64,000 nucleotides of DNA, from NCBI GenBank assembly GCA_029237695.1, contig CM055271.1:38126462-38190461 (forward strand). The letters are read 5' to 3'. Made by a program: the position numbers and the translations under genes. Position 1 is the stretch's first letter. The number at the start of each line of letters is the position of its first letter. The notes under the pieces are model-generated. The model did not search any database, was not told the origin of the DNA, and saw nothing but the letters and a program-made list of their open reading frames with translations. This document shows positions 10,033 to 20,224 of this stretch, piece after piece. Source of the DNA: Conchocele bisecta (taxonomy: Eukaryota > Mollusca > Bivalvia > Lucinida > Thyasiridae).

Positions 10033-10155
10033 TTAACAGAGTAGACCCAGATCAGAATGCACATCTGTGCAATCTGATATTGGTCTACACTGATTGCAAT
10101 ATTAGCATGAATATGGAAATATGAATCTGGCAAATAAGGAAGTCCCAGATCAGAT
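10033..10155. repeat. M9-like fragment
   Basis: GTAGACCCAGATCAGAATGC, then CACATCTGTGCAATCTGAT, then TGGTCTACACTG: the inverted TCTGATC/GATCAGA words and the TCTACACTGxTxGCAA end are those of the M9 family, in a diverged form. Confidence 0.55.
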
Positions 10156-10439
10156 TGCGTAGATATGTACATAATAATAATTTGGACCAATACTAATCGA
10201 ATTCACTATAATTATTGAATGCTTTTCACAACAATTCATGCTACATTCTTTTTACAAGCAATAAGACACTAAACTACACAATTTAAACCGGATTTCTATG
10301 AATAAATTCAACGGGAGTTGGTTCATAAATGCGATACAAATTTCATATTAAATTATGTTTTATTGATCGGTTCCATTATTTCTGTGCATATGTAAGAGTC
10401 TGTGTCTTTTATGTGATCCAGTATGTTTCCTAGATACTG

Positions 10440-10830
10440 CGATTTATTACAAAGTTAATGTTTTCATTTGTGGCTTATGTGGTTTGTGGTAATTGTGGCT
10501 CCCAAACAAATAGCACACTGGTGTAGCCTGAAAACAGACTATATTACTTGTTAGAAGCATGACGTATGTGTCATTGATGGAACAGCGAACAATGCAGATC
10601 CTGATCAGACTGTGCGGATACACAGGCTGATCTGGATCTACATTGGTCGCAACACCCATAAGCCCACTGGTATAGCCTGAAAACGGCCTATATTGCTTGT
10701 TAGAAGCATGCCGTATGTTTCATTGATGGAACAGCGAACAGTGCAGATCCTGATCAGACTGTGCGGATGCACAGGCTGATCTGGATCTACATTGGTCACA
10801 ACACCCACAAGCCCCGTTTCTCCAGTCACA
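10440..10830 (-). repeat. M9 repeat, two tandem copies (149-bp period)
   Basis: The words CACTGGTxTAGCCTGAAAAC, TTAGAAGCATGxCGTATG, TCATTGATGGAACAGCGAAC and GCAGATCCTGATCAGACTGT recur at a spacing of 149 bases (10516 and 10665). The first copy begins in flanking AATTGTGGCTCCCAAACAAAT. Further members are at 41475-41735, 57205-57610 and 57983-58050. The short minus-strand frames here are repeat products. Confidence 0.85.
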
Positions 10831-10886
10831 GCCACATTTCTTATTTTAGTGGTGTGGTTTCCTTTAACCATGAAGCAATTCTGTAT

Positions 10887-11102
10887 CACACTTGCCTGCG
10901 TTAATCTTGCCAAGAGTATTAACGTTTAACCATATCAAGTGACAATGCCAAGCCGCAATCAAGCAATCTGATTGTCCGAGCCTGGGCTGTAGCCCAGCTC
11001 AAGCTCGGCCAATCAAGCTGCGTGATTTCAAGCACAATATTCCAGTATTTTTTAAATAAAGAAATTGACAAATATTGGCAAGATTAGCGCAGACGATAGT
11101 GC
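10887..11102. mobile_element. M2 element, complete copy
   Basis: Left end CACACTTGCCTGCGTTAATC, right end GATTAGCGCAGACGATAGTG, inverted to each other. The centre holds the family hallmark foldback of GCCTGGGCTGTAGCCCAGCT flanked by inverted CAATCAAGC words. About 215 bp, no coding capacity. The family is the most frequent MITE-like element in the window. Confidence 0.8.
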
Positions 11103-11625
11103 ACATATGGCATAATTCACGTGCAACCGTTACGAATTTCGCGCTATTTTTGAATAATTCATCGAGAAATGAACGGGGAAACGTTTTATTGCCCAATTTG
11201 ATTTGATTCCCAATTTCCTGCAACGGGAAATGGTTTGTGTTTTTTTTTCCACACTGATCACACATCGGACTCGAATACATCGAACATGAGCCGCGCTGAT
11301 ACGGAACACCCGCCTAATGTTTGTTCCAGGTCCTCGCCACTAATAATCTTACTATTTTCATAATGGGAAATAATCCAATTCAACTCGCAGGTAACAAAAG
11401 AGTCAAATATAAAAACGTACCTGAGGGCCAAACCAGGCAAATCGTGATTCCTATAAGGAGGAACCCGTACCGTTAATTTACGCTATCGCGTTCGCCCGAC
11501 CAACAACCCACCCCGCTTAATGTATTCCTATGTCTTGCGAGGCTAGGAAACTCGTAGGAATTCAAAGTTTCGCCGAGGAATTCTTACAGTTTCCAAACCT
11601 AGCCCGACCAACAGAAAACTTAGTA
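11103..11625. other. Unassigned sequence
   Basis: No repeat family recognised. A short foldback-like stretch around 11540-11610 (CTAGGAAACTCGTAGGAATT and ATTCTTACAGTTTCCAAACC) is too imperfect to call. Confidence 0.4.
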
Positions 11626-11844
11626 CAGTGAAACCTCTCTAAACCGGACACCCTGGGGATGTCCCCATGGTGTCCGGCTTAGAGTGGTTTCACTGTAATC
11701 AGGTATTTGATCATTCTGAGCCATAGCTGTGTACTATGCGATCACAAACAGACATTATCACCTGAGATAAATGACCAAGAAACCCACCAAAAACTAAGAT
11801 CATATGTGTTTTCTTGGTGTCCGGTTTAGAGAGGTTCCATTGTA
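11626..11844. mobile_element. M7 (pogo/Tigger-like MITE), copy 1
   Basis: It begins with a foldback at 11626-11696 (CAGTGAAACCTCTCTAAACC with the complement ending GGTTTCACTG) and ends at 11812-11844 with GTGTCCGGTTTAGAGAGGTT, an inverted copy of the same end. TA flanks both outer edges. CAGTGGAACCTCT-type termini and a TA target are typical of pogo/Tigger-like elements; the assignment is by end similarity only. Copies at 42306 and 52041 share this lopsided layout. Confidence 0.7.
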
Positions 11845-11870
11845 TGCTGTTTTATCTGAGACAACGATTT

Positions 11871-12062
11871 ACACTACCGTTTGCGCTAATCTTACCAATA
11901 GTTGTCAAATTCGTTATTTCAAAATATTTATCATGTAATCAACCCGCTTGATTTACTGAGCTCAGGCTCAGACAATCAAATTGCTTGTTTGCGAGTTGGC
12001 ATTGGCAATACATATTCTGCAACGTTGATAATCCGGGCAAGATTTTCGCAGCCGGTAGTGTA
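11871..12062. mobile_element. M2 element, complete copy
   Basis: Ends ACACTACCGTTTGCGCTAAT and ATTTTCGCAGCCGGTAGTGT are inverted repeats. Internal GAGCTCAGGCTCAGACAATC matches the family, but the central foldback is shortened here. Confidence 0.8.
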
Positions 12063-12566
12063 ACAATAATTCATATTCTACTGTAATCGACAGCTCCAGA
12101 ATGCGAGTTTCCATTAAGCGAGCGCGAGATTAGAGAGATTACTCCCAGAATCCCTTACCCAATTTGGGCCCAATCTGATAAAATAGACATTACGGCGTAT
12201 GCGACCAGCGTACCCCAGATCGGACTGCACATCCGTGCAGTCTGATCAGGGGTTACGCTGTTCGTCAGTCAGTCATTTCATTGCAATAACCTTAATTATA
12301 CAGCAAATTGTGATAATCCAACTGTTTAACAGTGCATATGCAAGGTAATTTGTATCTAGAATTGCTGAAAATTTCTGTCATTATTCCAGAAGAACAAAGC
12401 CATTCAGAAATGTGTGCAGTCACGATCAAACTACCGTTGCATGAATCTACATGTTGCTATGGCGTTTGGTATAACCGTTGTATAGCAACTCATATCGTCA
12501 AGCGAAGGCGACGCAGCGTAACTACGGATACCTATGGATATACGTGTGCAGTATAGCACCATTGGC
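12063..12566. other. Mostly unassigned, with a short inverted repeat
   Basis: At 12207-12262 AGCGTACCCCAGATCGGACT pairs with AGTCTGATCAGGGGTTACGCT across CATCCGTG, a short member of the M9 group. The rest shows no repeat. A 74-codon frame at 12332-12556 has no recognisable feature. Confidence 0.45.
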
Positions 12567-12690
12567 GCTGCGAGCAGTGGCCGAGTGGTGTAAAGTCTTA
12601 TCCCAGATGGACAAATTGTCAATTGGCTGCTAATGTCCCCGAGGACACGTGCTATGACAGGAAAACTACAGCCGCGCCGGTTCAAGGCGA
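12567..12690 (+). repeat. Possible tRNA-like (Leu/Ser type) SINE remnant
   Basis: GCAGTGGCCGAGTGGTGTAA at 12574-12593 matches the A box of class II tRNAs (TGGCCGAGTGG), and GGTTCAAGGCGAG at about 12678 resembles a B box. The distance of about 105 bases is too long for a tRNA and the acceptor stem cannot be drawn, so a decayed tRNA-derived element is the best reading. Confidence 0.35.
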
Positions 12691-12883
12691 GTGTGTAGCT
12701 TTATGTGTCAATGTGGTCATTTCAATTTACGTCATACAAGCGAAAATGAGGAGTAATGTTCCCCGAGAGAACATAGAAACATGATGGGTAAATACATGTA
12801 CGTCACGTTCGCTCGCTGTTTAGACAACAACAACAACAAATAACTAAGCCATTGCTGGAGGAATGGCAATGCGATCAAGTGCA

Positions 12884-13188
12884 GGGGCCCGTTTCACTAA
12901 ACTTCGTACGACAAAAATGTTCTTAAGTGCAAAATTATGATAGTCTGTAAATTGCACATTAACACTGTTTTCTTGTAAACAATTATTGAATCTACATTTA
13001 TTGAGCATAGGCTGCATATGCAGCCTATGCTCAATAAATTTGAGCATTTTGCATATGCAGTCTATGCTCAATAAATGTAAATCCAATAATTGTTTACAAG
13101 AAAATATTGCTAATGTGAAATGTACAGACTATCATAATTTTGCACTTACGAACATTTTAGTCGTAAGAATTTTAGTGAAATGGGCCCC
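12884..13188. mobile_element. M1 foldback element, long copy
   Basis: Ends GGGGCCCGTTTCACTAAACT and TTTTAGTGAAATGGGCCCC are inverted repeats, and the arms (GTACGACxAAAATGTTCxTAA, GTGCAAAATTATGATAGTCT) pair along their whole length. The centre holds two nested CATAGGCTGCATATGCAGCC type hairpins, so this copy is about 60 bp longer than others. The central arms of this family give short mirror-image open frames that are not genes. Confidence 0.88.
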
Positions 13189-13202
13189 AAATACCACAGA
13201 AT

Positions 13203-13256
13203 AAGTGCACACACGAACGAACACGACAGGTGTCGTGTTCGTTCGTGTGTGCACTT
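13203..13256. repeat. Perfect 26-bp-arm palindrome with 2-base spacer
   Basis: Arms 13203-13228 and 13231-13256 are exact reverse complements (AAGTGCACACACGAACGAAC... ) around GG. No mismatch is present. It lies 15 bases after an M1 element and does not match any other family in the window. Confidence 0.95.
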
Positions 13257-13309
13257 ACACGCTGACCCCATTGTAGTATACCGCGGTGATGACGTCATCT
13301 CAGTATTGG

Positions 13310-13790
13310 TTGGGAACGGAAACAAACCCATACATTTGCAGTGGTAGCGAACGGAAACGAATCCATATGTGGCTTCGCTACCACTGCAAAACTGTGTCAT
13401 TGTTTGGTATGAACATATTTTAATCTATAATAATGTACATCAACATAATTATATAGGTATGTGTGAAAAGAATTGGAACGAAAGATGTGTCATTGTTTCG
13501 CTTTGCTACCAATGCAAAATAATGTGTTCCGTTTCGCTACCACGAACACTATGTGTTTTATTTCGCTACCATTGCAAAAGTATGTGTTCCGTTTTCGCTA
13601 CCACGAACACTATGTGTTTCATTTCGTTACCACTGCAAATGTATGTGTTCCGTTTCGCTACACACTATCTGTTTCATTTCGCTACCACTGCGAGTCTATG
13701 CGTTTCGCTTCGCTACCATTGCAATACTCTGTTGTTGTGTTTGTGGGGTGTATTTGCTTAGCTACTACTGCCATATCATGTTGTTTCACT
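13310..13790 (+). repeat. Degenerate ~62-bp tandem repeat with ~31-bp subunits
   Basis: The words TTTCGCTACCACTGCAAA and TATGTGTTCCGTTTCGCTAC recur about every 31 bases. The clearest long units start at 13538 and 13600 (CTACCACGAACACTATGTGT). A first copy appears inverted at 13316-13345 (GGTAGCGAACGGAAACGAAT). The overlapping 100-130 codon open frames in all three phases are a by-product of the repeat. Confidence 0.8.
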
Positions 13791-13828
13791 GTCACTGGAC
13801 ACTAATGCCGTGGATTCGCTGCAAATAC

Positions 13829-14165
13829 ATAGAGAATAGTAGGTTAGTGCCGTGAATGGGACAAAATATATGGCAAGGCTTTGGAAACGGGATGGGCGAG
13901 GCTCTGCCGAGCCCATCTCGTTTCCATGCCTCGCCAGATAGTTTTCCCATTCTCGGCGCTAACCTACTATTCTATTTATCCCGTCAACACCTACAAATAG
14001 CTTTAAAAAAAAAATAACCCAACCGCATCCTCAAAATCGGTGAATCGACTAGTATGACAACCGCACATATTCATACGCAGTGATTAGGTTGTATTGACAG
14101 GATATCAAAAATGTTTCACGGCACCGTGTTTCACGGCACATTCGCACTGTCTTGCCGGGATAAAA
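13829..14165 (+). mobile_element. M4 composite element (hairpin module + TIR module)
   Basis: First module: a long hairpin, TAGAGAATAGTAGGTTAGTG at 13829 pairing with GCTAACCTACTATTCTA at 13958-13975, with a CGAGGCTCTGCCGAGCCCAT centre. Second module: TTTATCCCGTCAACACC at about 13976 and a damaged right end TCTTGCCGGGATAAA at 14165, with GTTTCACGGCACCGTGTTTC near the right. The two modules occur side by side at all complete loci, so they appear to move as one. Confidence 0.85.
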
Positions 14166-14207
14166 TATAAACGTTTTGAAGCCATGTTTCCCACGGAATG
14201 GAACTAA

Positions 14208-14329
14208 ACAGTTACATAATTGGACCACGGACGGGCAAACAGATATAAACAGTTACATAATTGGACCACGGACGGGCAAACAGATATAAACAGTTACATA
14301 ATTGGACCACGGACGGGCAAACAGATAAA
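14208..14329 (+). repeat. 41-bp tandem repeat, three near-identical units
   Basis: ACAGTTACATAATTGGACCA plus CGGACGGGCAAACAGATATAA repeats at 14208, 14249 and 14290 without visible mismatch until the end of the third unit. This points to recent expansion. Confidence 0.93.
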
Positions 14330-14468
14330 TGCGTATTAGTGGCCACGATATATGTTACTTGCGTGTCAAAATTAGCTTATTGCATATTTAAGGATTCCGT
14401 TGCCCGTATAAGTATGTGACTGTGGCTGGTGAAACGAGGCTTATGGGTTTTGCAACAAGTGTAGATCC

Positions 14469-14665
14469 AGCCGGCGCTAAACTTGCCAATATGTGTTGTT
14501 TTATTTCAAGATACTTGAATATCGTGCTTGAAGGCGAGCACCTTGATTGACTGAGCTTGAGCTGTGCTATATATCAGGCTCAGTCAATCAAACTCCTAGA
14601 TTGCGAGCTGAGATGGCGAGCTGAGATTGCCAATAGATGTATAGAAACGTTGACATCTTGGAAAG
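14469..14665. mobile_element. M2 element, right end worn
   Basis: Left part CCGGCGCTAAACTTGCCAAT and central TTGACTGAGCTTGAGCTGTG ... CAGGCTCAGTCAATCAAACT are those of M2. The right end stops around GAAACGTTGACATCTTGG without the terminal CGGTAGTGT. Confidence 0.65.
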
Positions 14666-14802
14666 ATGAATGTAGGTGGTTATGAATATACTAGCATCGA
14701 CTATAATAAGCAAGGGAGATAATTTGGCGATGCACGTGTGTTACATGTGCATGTACATGTACTAGCGTGTCAAAAACATAATGTGTGATATATACGGAGC
14801 CC

Positions 14803-15169
14803 CACTGGGGACGTAGAATTTGTTTATTAATTCGTTTCAACATTGTTCCCACGAATTGACAATTCGTTCCCTCAATTTAACAATTCGTTGTCACGAATTA
14901 ACAATTCGTTCCCACGAATTAACAATTCGTTCCCTCAATTTAACAGTTCGTTCCCACGAATTAGCAATTCGTCCCCTCAATTTAACAATTCGTTCACACG
15001 AAATAACAATTCGTTCCCACGGGAACGAATTGTTAATTTGTGGGAACGAATTGTTATATCGTGGGACGAATTGTTAATTCGGGGGAACGAATTGTTGAAT
15101 TGAGGGAACGAATTGTTATTTCGTGGGAACGAATTAGTAAAAAAAAACACGTTACCTCGGGGCTCCGTA
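14803..15169. mobile_element. M5 palindromic minisatellite element, copy 1
   Basis: Outer ends TACGGAGCCCC(A/G)C and GGGGCTCCGTA are inverted and flanked by TA. The inside is a chain of ~21-bp units, AATTCGTTCCCACGAATTAA alternating with a CCCTCAATTT variant, that run in one direction to about 15020 and then in the reverse direction. Each unit is itself nearly self-complementary (GGGAACGAATT / AATTCGTTCCC). Further copies: 23962-24217 (half) and 61172-61710. Confidence 0.88.
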
Positions 15170-16289
15170 GAAACATAACGCTTTGAGATTGTTAAATGAT
15201 AATACGTTTCGATAATAAACACTGGTTGAATTAATTTGAATACATTAAATTAATAACCATCAATTACAGAACAAGAGCTGTAGGAGAACAACATAGCTCG
15301 ACTACGAGGGTTGTCGATGTACACATAGCTTGACAAACAAGGTGGCCACGGCCTGCATAAAAACCTTAACCAAGGTTGACTAAAAACCTTAACCAAGGGA
15401 AATTAAGTAAGTAATTCAAGGTTAAATGTAGGTCAATGTGGCCGTGGCCGGCATAAAAACCTTAACCAAGGTTGACTAAAATCCTTAGCGAAGGGAAATT
15501 AAGTAAGTAATTCAAGGTTAAATGTAGGTCAATGTCAGATATAGGTCAGGGGTTATTGATGTACATCACTAGGAGATGAAGTTTTCCAAGTATGGTTGGT
15601 GTAGGGCCAGGAGAGTTGCATCTACAAGCTTGACTAAAAACCTTAACCAAGGAGAACTAAGTAAGTAATTCAAGAGGAAATGTAGGTCAAGGTCAAATAT
15701 AGATCAGGGGTTATTGATGTCAATCGCTATGAGAAAAAGTTGTCCAAGTATGGTGTTAGTATGCACAATAGTATTCCATATACAAGCTTGATTAAAAACG
15801 TTAACCAAGGGGAATTAACTAAGTAATTCAAAGTTAAATGTAGGTCAAGGTCAAATATAGGTCAGTGGTTGTTGATGTACATCACTAGGAGATGAAGTTG
15901 TCCAAGTATGGTGGGTGTAGGGCCAGGAATATTCCATATACAAGCTAGACTAAAAACCTTAAACAAGGGGAATTAACTAAGTAATTGAAGTGGAAATGTA
16001 GGTCAATGTCAAATATAGATCAGGGGTTATTGATGTACATCCCTATGAGAAAAGGTTGTCCAAGTATGGTGTCTGTATGCACACTAGTATTCCATGTACA
16101 AGCTTGACTAAAAACCTTAACCAAGGCTGACTAAAAACCTTAACCAAGGGGAATTAACTATGTAATTCAAGGTTAAATGTAGGTCAAAGTCAAATATAGG
16201 TCAGGGGTTGTTGATGTACATCACTAGGAGATGAAGTTGTCCAAGTATGGTGGGTGTAGGGTCAGGAGTATTCCATATACAAGCTTGAC

Positions 16290-16510
16290 TAAAAACCTTA
16301 CCAAGGGGGGAATTAACAAAGTAATTCAAGAGGATAATGTGAAGGTCAAGGGTCAAATCATAGATCAGGGTATTGATGTACATCCCAAGAGAAAAGGTTG
16401 GCCAAGTAATGGTGTCTGTATCACAATAGTATTCCATGTACAAGCTTGACTAAAAACCTAACCAAGGATGACAACGAAACCATAACCAAGGTGGGAATTC
16501 AACTAAGTCA
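16290..16510 (+). repeat. Indel-rich TR-B units
   Basis: Within TR-B these units show many one-base gains and losses compared with neighbours (GATAATGTGAAGGTCAAGGG, CCAAGTAATGGTGTC). The rest of the array is clean, so a local consensus error of the assembly is likely. Confidence 0.5.
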
Positions 16511-17198
16511 TTCAAGGTGTTATGGTGTATGTATGCACAAATAGTATTCCATCTACAAGCTTGAATTCCATCTACAAGCTTGAATTCCATCTACAAGCTT
16601 GACTAAAAACCTTAACCAAGCTTGACTAAAAACCTTAACCAAGGGGAATTAACTAAGTAATTCAAGAGGAAATGTAGGTCAAGGTCAAATATAGATCAGG
16701 GGTTATTGATGTACATCCCTATGAGAAAAGGTTGTCCAAGTATGGTGTCTGTATGCACAATAGTATTCCATGTACAAGCTTGACTAAAAACCTTAACCAA
16801 GGTTGACTAAAAACCTTAACCAAGGGGAATTAACTAAGTAATTCAAGGTTAAATGTAGGTGAATGTCAAATATAGGTCAGTGGTTGTTGATGTACATCAC
16901 TAGGATATGAAGTTGTCCAAGTATGGTGGGTGTAGGGCCAGGAATATTCCATATACAAGCAAGCTTGACTAAAAACCTTAACCAAGGGGAATTAACTAAG
17001 TAATTCAAGAGGAAATGTAGGTCAAGGTCAAATATAGATCAGGGGTTATTGATGTACATCCCTATGAGAAAAGGAGGTCAAATATAGGTCAGGGGTTGTT
17101 GATGTATATCACTAGGAGATGAAGTTGTTCAAGTATGGTGGGTGTAGGGCCAGGAGTATTCCATATACAAGCTTGACTAAAAACCTTAACCAAGGCGT

Positions 17199-17246
<48 letters not shown>
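17199..17246 (+). repeat. (GACGCC)8 microsatellite in TR-B
   Basis: Eight perfect copies of GACGCC directly before the TR-B tail hairpin, in the place where TR-A has ACGT repeats. Confidence 0.97.
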
Positions 17247-17248
<2 letters not shown>

Positions 17249-17295
17249 GGTGACAACATAAGCTCTACTTATTCTTCGAATAGTCGAGCTAAAAA

Positions 17296-17764
17296 CTAGA
17301 GATCGAACATATTTAACGCTAGCTGTGTTTAAGTAGTATGAATATGAATCTTTGTTTTATTACGAAATCCCGCTTTTCTTCGTGCGTCTCATGTGTATAT
17401 ATATGGTTGTAAACCAACACTTAACTTAGTTTTGCTTGTCTCAGTAATCTGCTGTTGTTGCGTTATGTGTTCTGTTTTTAATATGTTGCGCATATCTGAC
17501 ACCAACTGTTTTTAACATACATGTGCATGGCTTTAATAACTCTGTGATCACATCTGCGCGTCTGGAGCTATATTAAATTGCAACATGTAATTAAAGGTTC
17601 AAACGATGAAGTTTTTATAAGTATGCCATAAACGCATATTTACATCTTTAATATCGCAGTACGCCATGTTACACTCGCGCTACCAGCTGCCAATATGTGG
17701 GTTTAAGGAGAGGAACTCTATAAGATAGCAATCGTTCGTTCCAATCCTGGTTACACTGCTTGTA
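17296..17764. other. Unassigned sequence
   Basis: No repeat family, RNA gene or sizeable open frame recognised. Confidence 0.4.
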
Positions 17765-18244
17765 TATAGAGAATAGTAGGTTCGTGCCGTGAATCGGAAA
17801 AAATATCCGGCAAGGCTCAAGAATTTCTTTATTTCTCATCAGAAGTATATGTTGTGACCACTCATTTGAACCGTCTCGCCGAGACGGTTCAAATTAGTGG
17901 TCACAACATATATTTTGGTTCAGAAATAAGGAAAATAGATAGAGAATAGTAGGTTAGTGCCGTGAATGGGAAAAAATATCTGGCAAGGCTCAGGAAACGG
18001 GATGGGAGAGGCTCTGCCGAGCACATCCCGTTTCCGTGCCGCGCCAGATATTTTTTCCCATTCACTGCACTAACCTAATATTCTATTTATCTCGTCAACA
18101 CAACAAATGGCTTTAAAATGCAAGGAAGTAATCCCAGCAACCGCACATATTCATACGCAGTGAGTAGGTCGTATTGACAGGATATCAAACATGTTTCACT
18201 GCACCGTGTTTCACGGCACATACGCACTGTGTTGACGGGATAAA
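17765..18244 (+). mobile_element. M4 composite with extra half-hairpin and M4c foldback
   Basis: Order: half of the M4 hairpin (TATAGAGAATAGTAGG to GGCAAGGCTC, 17765-17818), a foldback M4c at 17822-17936 (ACCACTCATTTGAACCGTCT pairing around CG), a full M4 hairpin from 17938, then the TTTATCCCGTCAACAC to TGTTGACGGGATAAA module ending at 18244. The same four-part order occurs reversed at 55921-56362. Confidence 0.85.
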
Positions 18245-18795
18245 CCTAAAACTGATGTAAATTATTATTTAATATATTATTTAAATATATGTATACCAAT
18301 ACATGTAAGTGGGTATGAAATTGTATGTACTGTATGAAAGTATGTACAATTAATTTTATTATATTCTATTCGGCTTATATTTAAGGGTGGAAATTGTCTC
18401 GAACACCTTCCATACCCGGTGTACAATTCAAACACACTATTTCTTGCGACCTTCGAGACGAGCATAGATATAGCATAGACTTACAGCGTTAATGTCCCTA
18501 TACTGGTTTTCGCTACAAGGTACGTTTTCTCCCGAGCGTGGTAATGTACTTTTCTTCCGAGCGGGATCTCGGCAGAAAACTGACCTTGTCGCACTGAGGA
18601 GAATTCGTACCTTGGTCACTCGGGGGTGGTAACTCGGCCGACAAACGAAACTGTCTATGCTGGTTTCGAAGGTCGCAGAAAATGACCCCAGAGTTACCCA
18701 TATGTAGTGTTAACCAGTTCAAGCCTATATACATGTACTATAATGCAAACATGTGTAAACACTGTAGATTCTGATGAGCCGGTTCGTAACCATCA
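18245..18795. other. Mostly unassigned; a foldback-like stretch
   Basis: Between 18437 and 18690 inverted words (CTTGCGACCTTCGA and TCGAAGGTCGCAG; GCATAGACTTAC and GTCTATGCTGGTTTCG) indicate a diverged foldback of about 250 bp with GTACGTTTTCTCCCGAGCGT and GGTAATGTACTTTTCTTCCGAGCG inside. No family match elsewhere. Confidence 0.45.
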
Positions 18796-19038
18796 GGGGC
18801 CCGTTTCACTAAACGTCGTACGACTAAGATGTTCGTAAGTGCAAATTTAGAATCGTTTGTGAATTTCAATTGATGGATTTACATTTATTGAGAATATGCT
18901 GCGTATGCAGCCCATGCTCAATAAATGTAAATCCAATAACTGTTTGCAAGAAAACAGTATTATTGTGAAATTTACAGACTATCATAATTTTGAACTTACG
19001 AACATTTTAGTCGTACGAAGTTTAGTGAAACGGTCCCC
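18796..19038. mobile_element. M1 foldback element
   Basis: GGGGCCCGTTTCACTAAACG on the left and GTTTAGTGAAACGGTCCCC on the right; centre TTATTGAGAATATGCTGCGT against CAGCCCATGCTCAATAAATG. Length 243 bp, the standard size of the family. Confidence 0.88.
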
Positions 19039-19129
19039 AGATCTTCAGTTGTTGTCAGTATTGTTGTCTAATTAAAAATGTAATTCTTCGTTTTTTCATT
19101 CATGTAATAGTTTAATATCTTCATGGAAG

Positions 19130-19215
19130 AGCCGACGTTGTATACACAGCCGCCCAGATTATCAACGTTCCAGAACATCTAGCTCGCAATCAAGCACTTT
19201 GATTGACTACGCATG
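19130..19215. repeat. M2 fragment
   Basis: ATTATCAACGTTCCAGAACA and CTCGCAATCAAGCACTTTGATTGACT are the right half of M2 in reverse; the remainder is missing. Confidence 0.5.
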
Positions 19216-19311
19216 CACATGCATATGAAACTTCAAGGTAATCGGTCAAACAATAAAGAGGTTATAGCCGAACGAATCCACTGAACAGAAATTCAAAATC
19301 TACTGGACTTA

Positions 19312-19510
19312 ATGTCTACTGAACCGATACTTTCAAAGTTATTTGACCCAGACATTGAGCACAGGATGAGCGTATGTGGTGCAGGGAATGAGAAGATGGA
19401 TGACGATAAACATGCATATGAAGTTGTAAGTCAATCGGTCATACGGCAAACAAGTTATAGCAGAATGGAAAATGTGAAGGACAGACGAACAGACAGACGG
19501 ACGACGTTTG
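19312..19510 (+). repeat. Diverged TR-A-like core monomer
   Basis: Read beside the TR-A monomer it shares, in order, ACTTTCAAAGTTATTTGACC, ACATTGAGCACAGG, AATGAGAAGATGGATGACGA TAAACATGCATATGAAGTT and a final GACAGACGAACAGACAGACG microsatellite. It lies inside a 178-codon open frame (19312-19848) that I therefore do not call as a gene. It is much older than the arrays at 24-53 kb. Confidence 0.6.
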
Positions 19511-19880
19511 CATCCATATATCCCATTCTCGCCACAATAAAATGGGGAGGGAGTGTTGTTGGCGACCCGCGGACCGCCGCTGGCCCCGCCTATGGATCGT
19601 ATATTGATACCTTTATTCCTGGGTCTAACGGAGAATGTTCATTTTCAAAGGCCGGATGGTTTACGACACTCATAATATCACAACATGCTCCGATTGGTTT
19701 ACGGCTTGTCTCCTGTATGTGTTTGCTTTCAACGTCGATGTTATTTTGCCGTTGCTATGCAATTTACGTTGCATTAAATTCAGATTTTGCCAATGAATTG
19801 CATACGGTGTTGCCATGTACACGCATGGGAAGATTCAGAATTGAATAACATAACTCTTATTTAGCGGTATTCGCAGATCT
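19511..19880. other. Unassigned sequence
   Basis: The second half of the 178-codon frame. It shows hydrophobic patches but no signature, and the frame is entered through a repeat, so no function is proposed. Confidence 0.35.
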
Positions 19881-20083
19881 GGGGGCCGTTTCACTAAACT
19901 TCGTACGACTGAAATGTTCTATAAATTGCACATTAATAATGTTTTCTTGTAAACAATTGTTGGATTTACATTTATTGAGCATAGGCTGCAATACATGTAA
20001 ATCCATCAATTGAAATTTCCAGACGATCCTACATTTTCACTTACGAACATTTCAGTCGTACGAAGTTTAGTGAAACGGGCCCC
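19881..20083. mobile_element. M1 foldback element, shortened
   Basis: GGGGGCCGTTTCACTAAACT and GTTTAGTGAAACGGGCCCC mark the ends. One arm has lost about 40 bases (between GAAATGTTC and TATAAATTGCAC), so the hairpin is lopsided. Confidence 0.82.
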
Positions 20084-20129
20084 TGATTTATCGTTTGGAG
20101 CGATTGACACAGACAGCAAATAGTTGACT

Positions 20130-20224
20130 ATAATGTTCACATATTGGAATTTTCAAGAACTAAATGATGCGGTCGCTACCGCTCCCTCGCATTTAATTCC
20201 TTAAAAATCCAATATGTGAACAAT
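20130..20224. repeat. Foldback, ~95 bp
   Basis: TTCACATATTGGAATTTTCA at 20132 pairs with AAAAATCCAATATGTGAAC at 20205-20223, through AACTAAATG/CATTTAATT, around a GCGGTCGCTACCGCTCC loop. No other copy seen. Confidence 0.6.

Larger units (their letters stand above)
15270..17295 (+). mobile_element. TR-B: complete tandem-core element
   Basis: The head starts ACAAGAGCTGTAGGAGAACA and contains AGCTCGACTA. The tail at 17247-17295 folds as a hairpin, AGCTCTACTTATTC-TTC-GAATAGTCGAGCT, so TAGTCGAGCT at the tail is inverted to AGCTCGACTA at the head. Between lie about 11 core segments of ~155-170 bp marked by CTTGACTAAAAACCTTAACC, AAATGTAGGTCAAGGTCAAA, TGATGTACATCACTAGGAGA and GTTGTCCAAGTATGGTG. Two monomer types alternate: a long GGGTGTAGGGCCAGGAGTAT type and a TGTCTGTATGCACAATAGTA type. 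A (GACGCC)8 run at 17199-17246 separates core and tail. This order (head, tandem core, microsatellite, hairpin tail, subterminal inverted repeats) matches Helentron-associated elements. Nothing is coded. Confidence 0.82.

Noticed and set aside
13369..13855. Three overlapping 100-130 codon frames with repeated FRYHC-like words
   Set aside because: They are phase products of the ~31/62-bp tandem repeat; all three phases being open is a sign of repeat, not of coding.
19312..19848. 178-codon plus-strand open frame, the longest in the window
   Set aside because: Its first third is a diverged TR-A-like monomer ending in a GACAGACGG microsatellite; the rest has no recognisable domain. A frame that begins in a repeat and has no signature is not a gene on this evidence.
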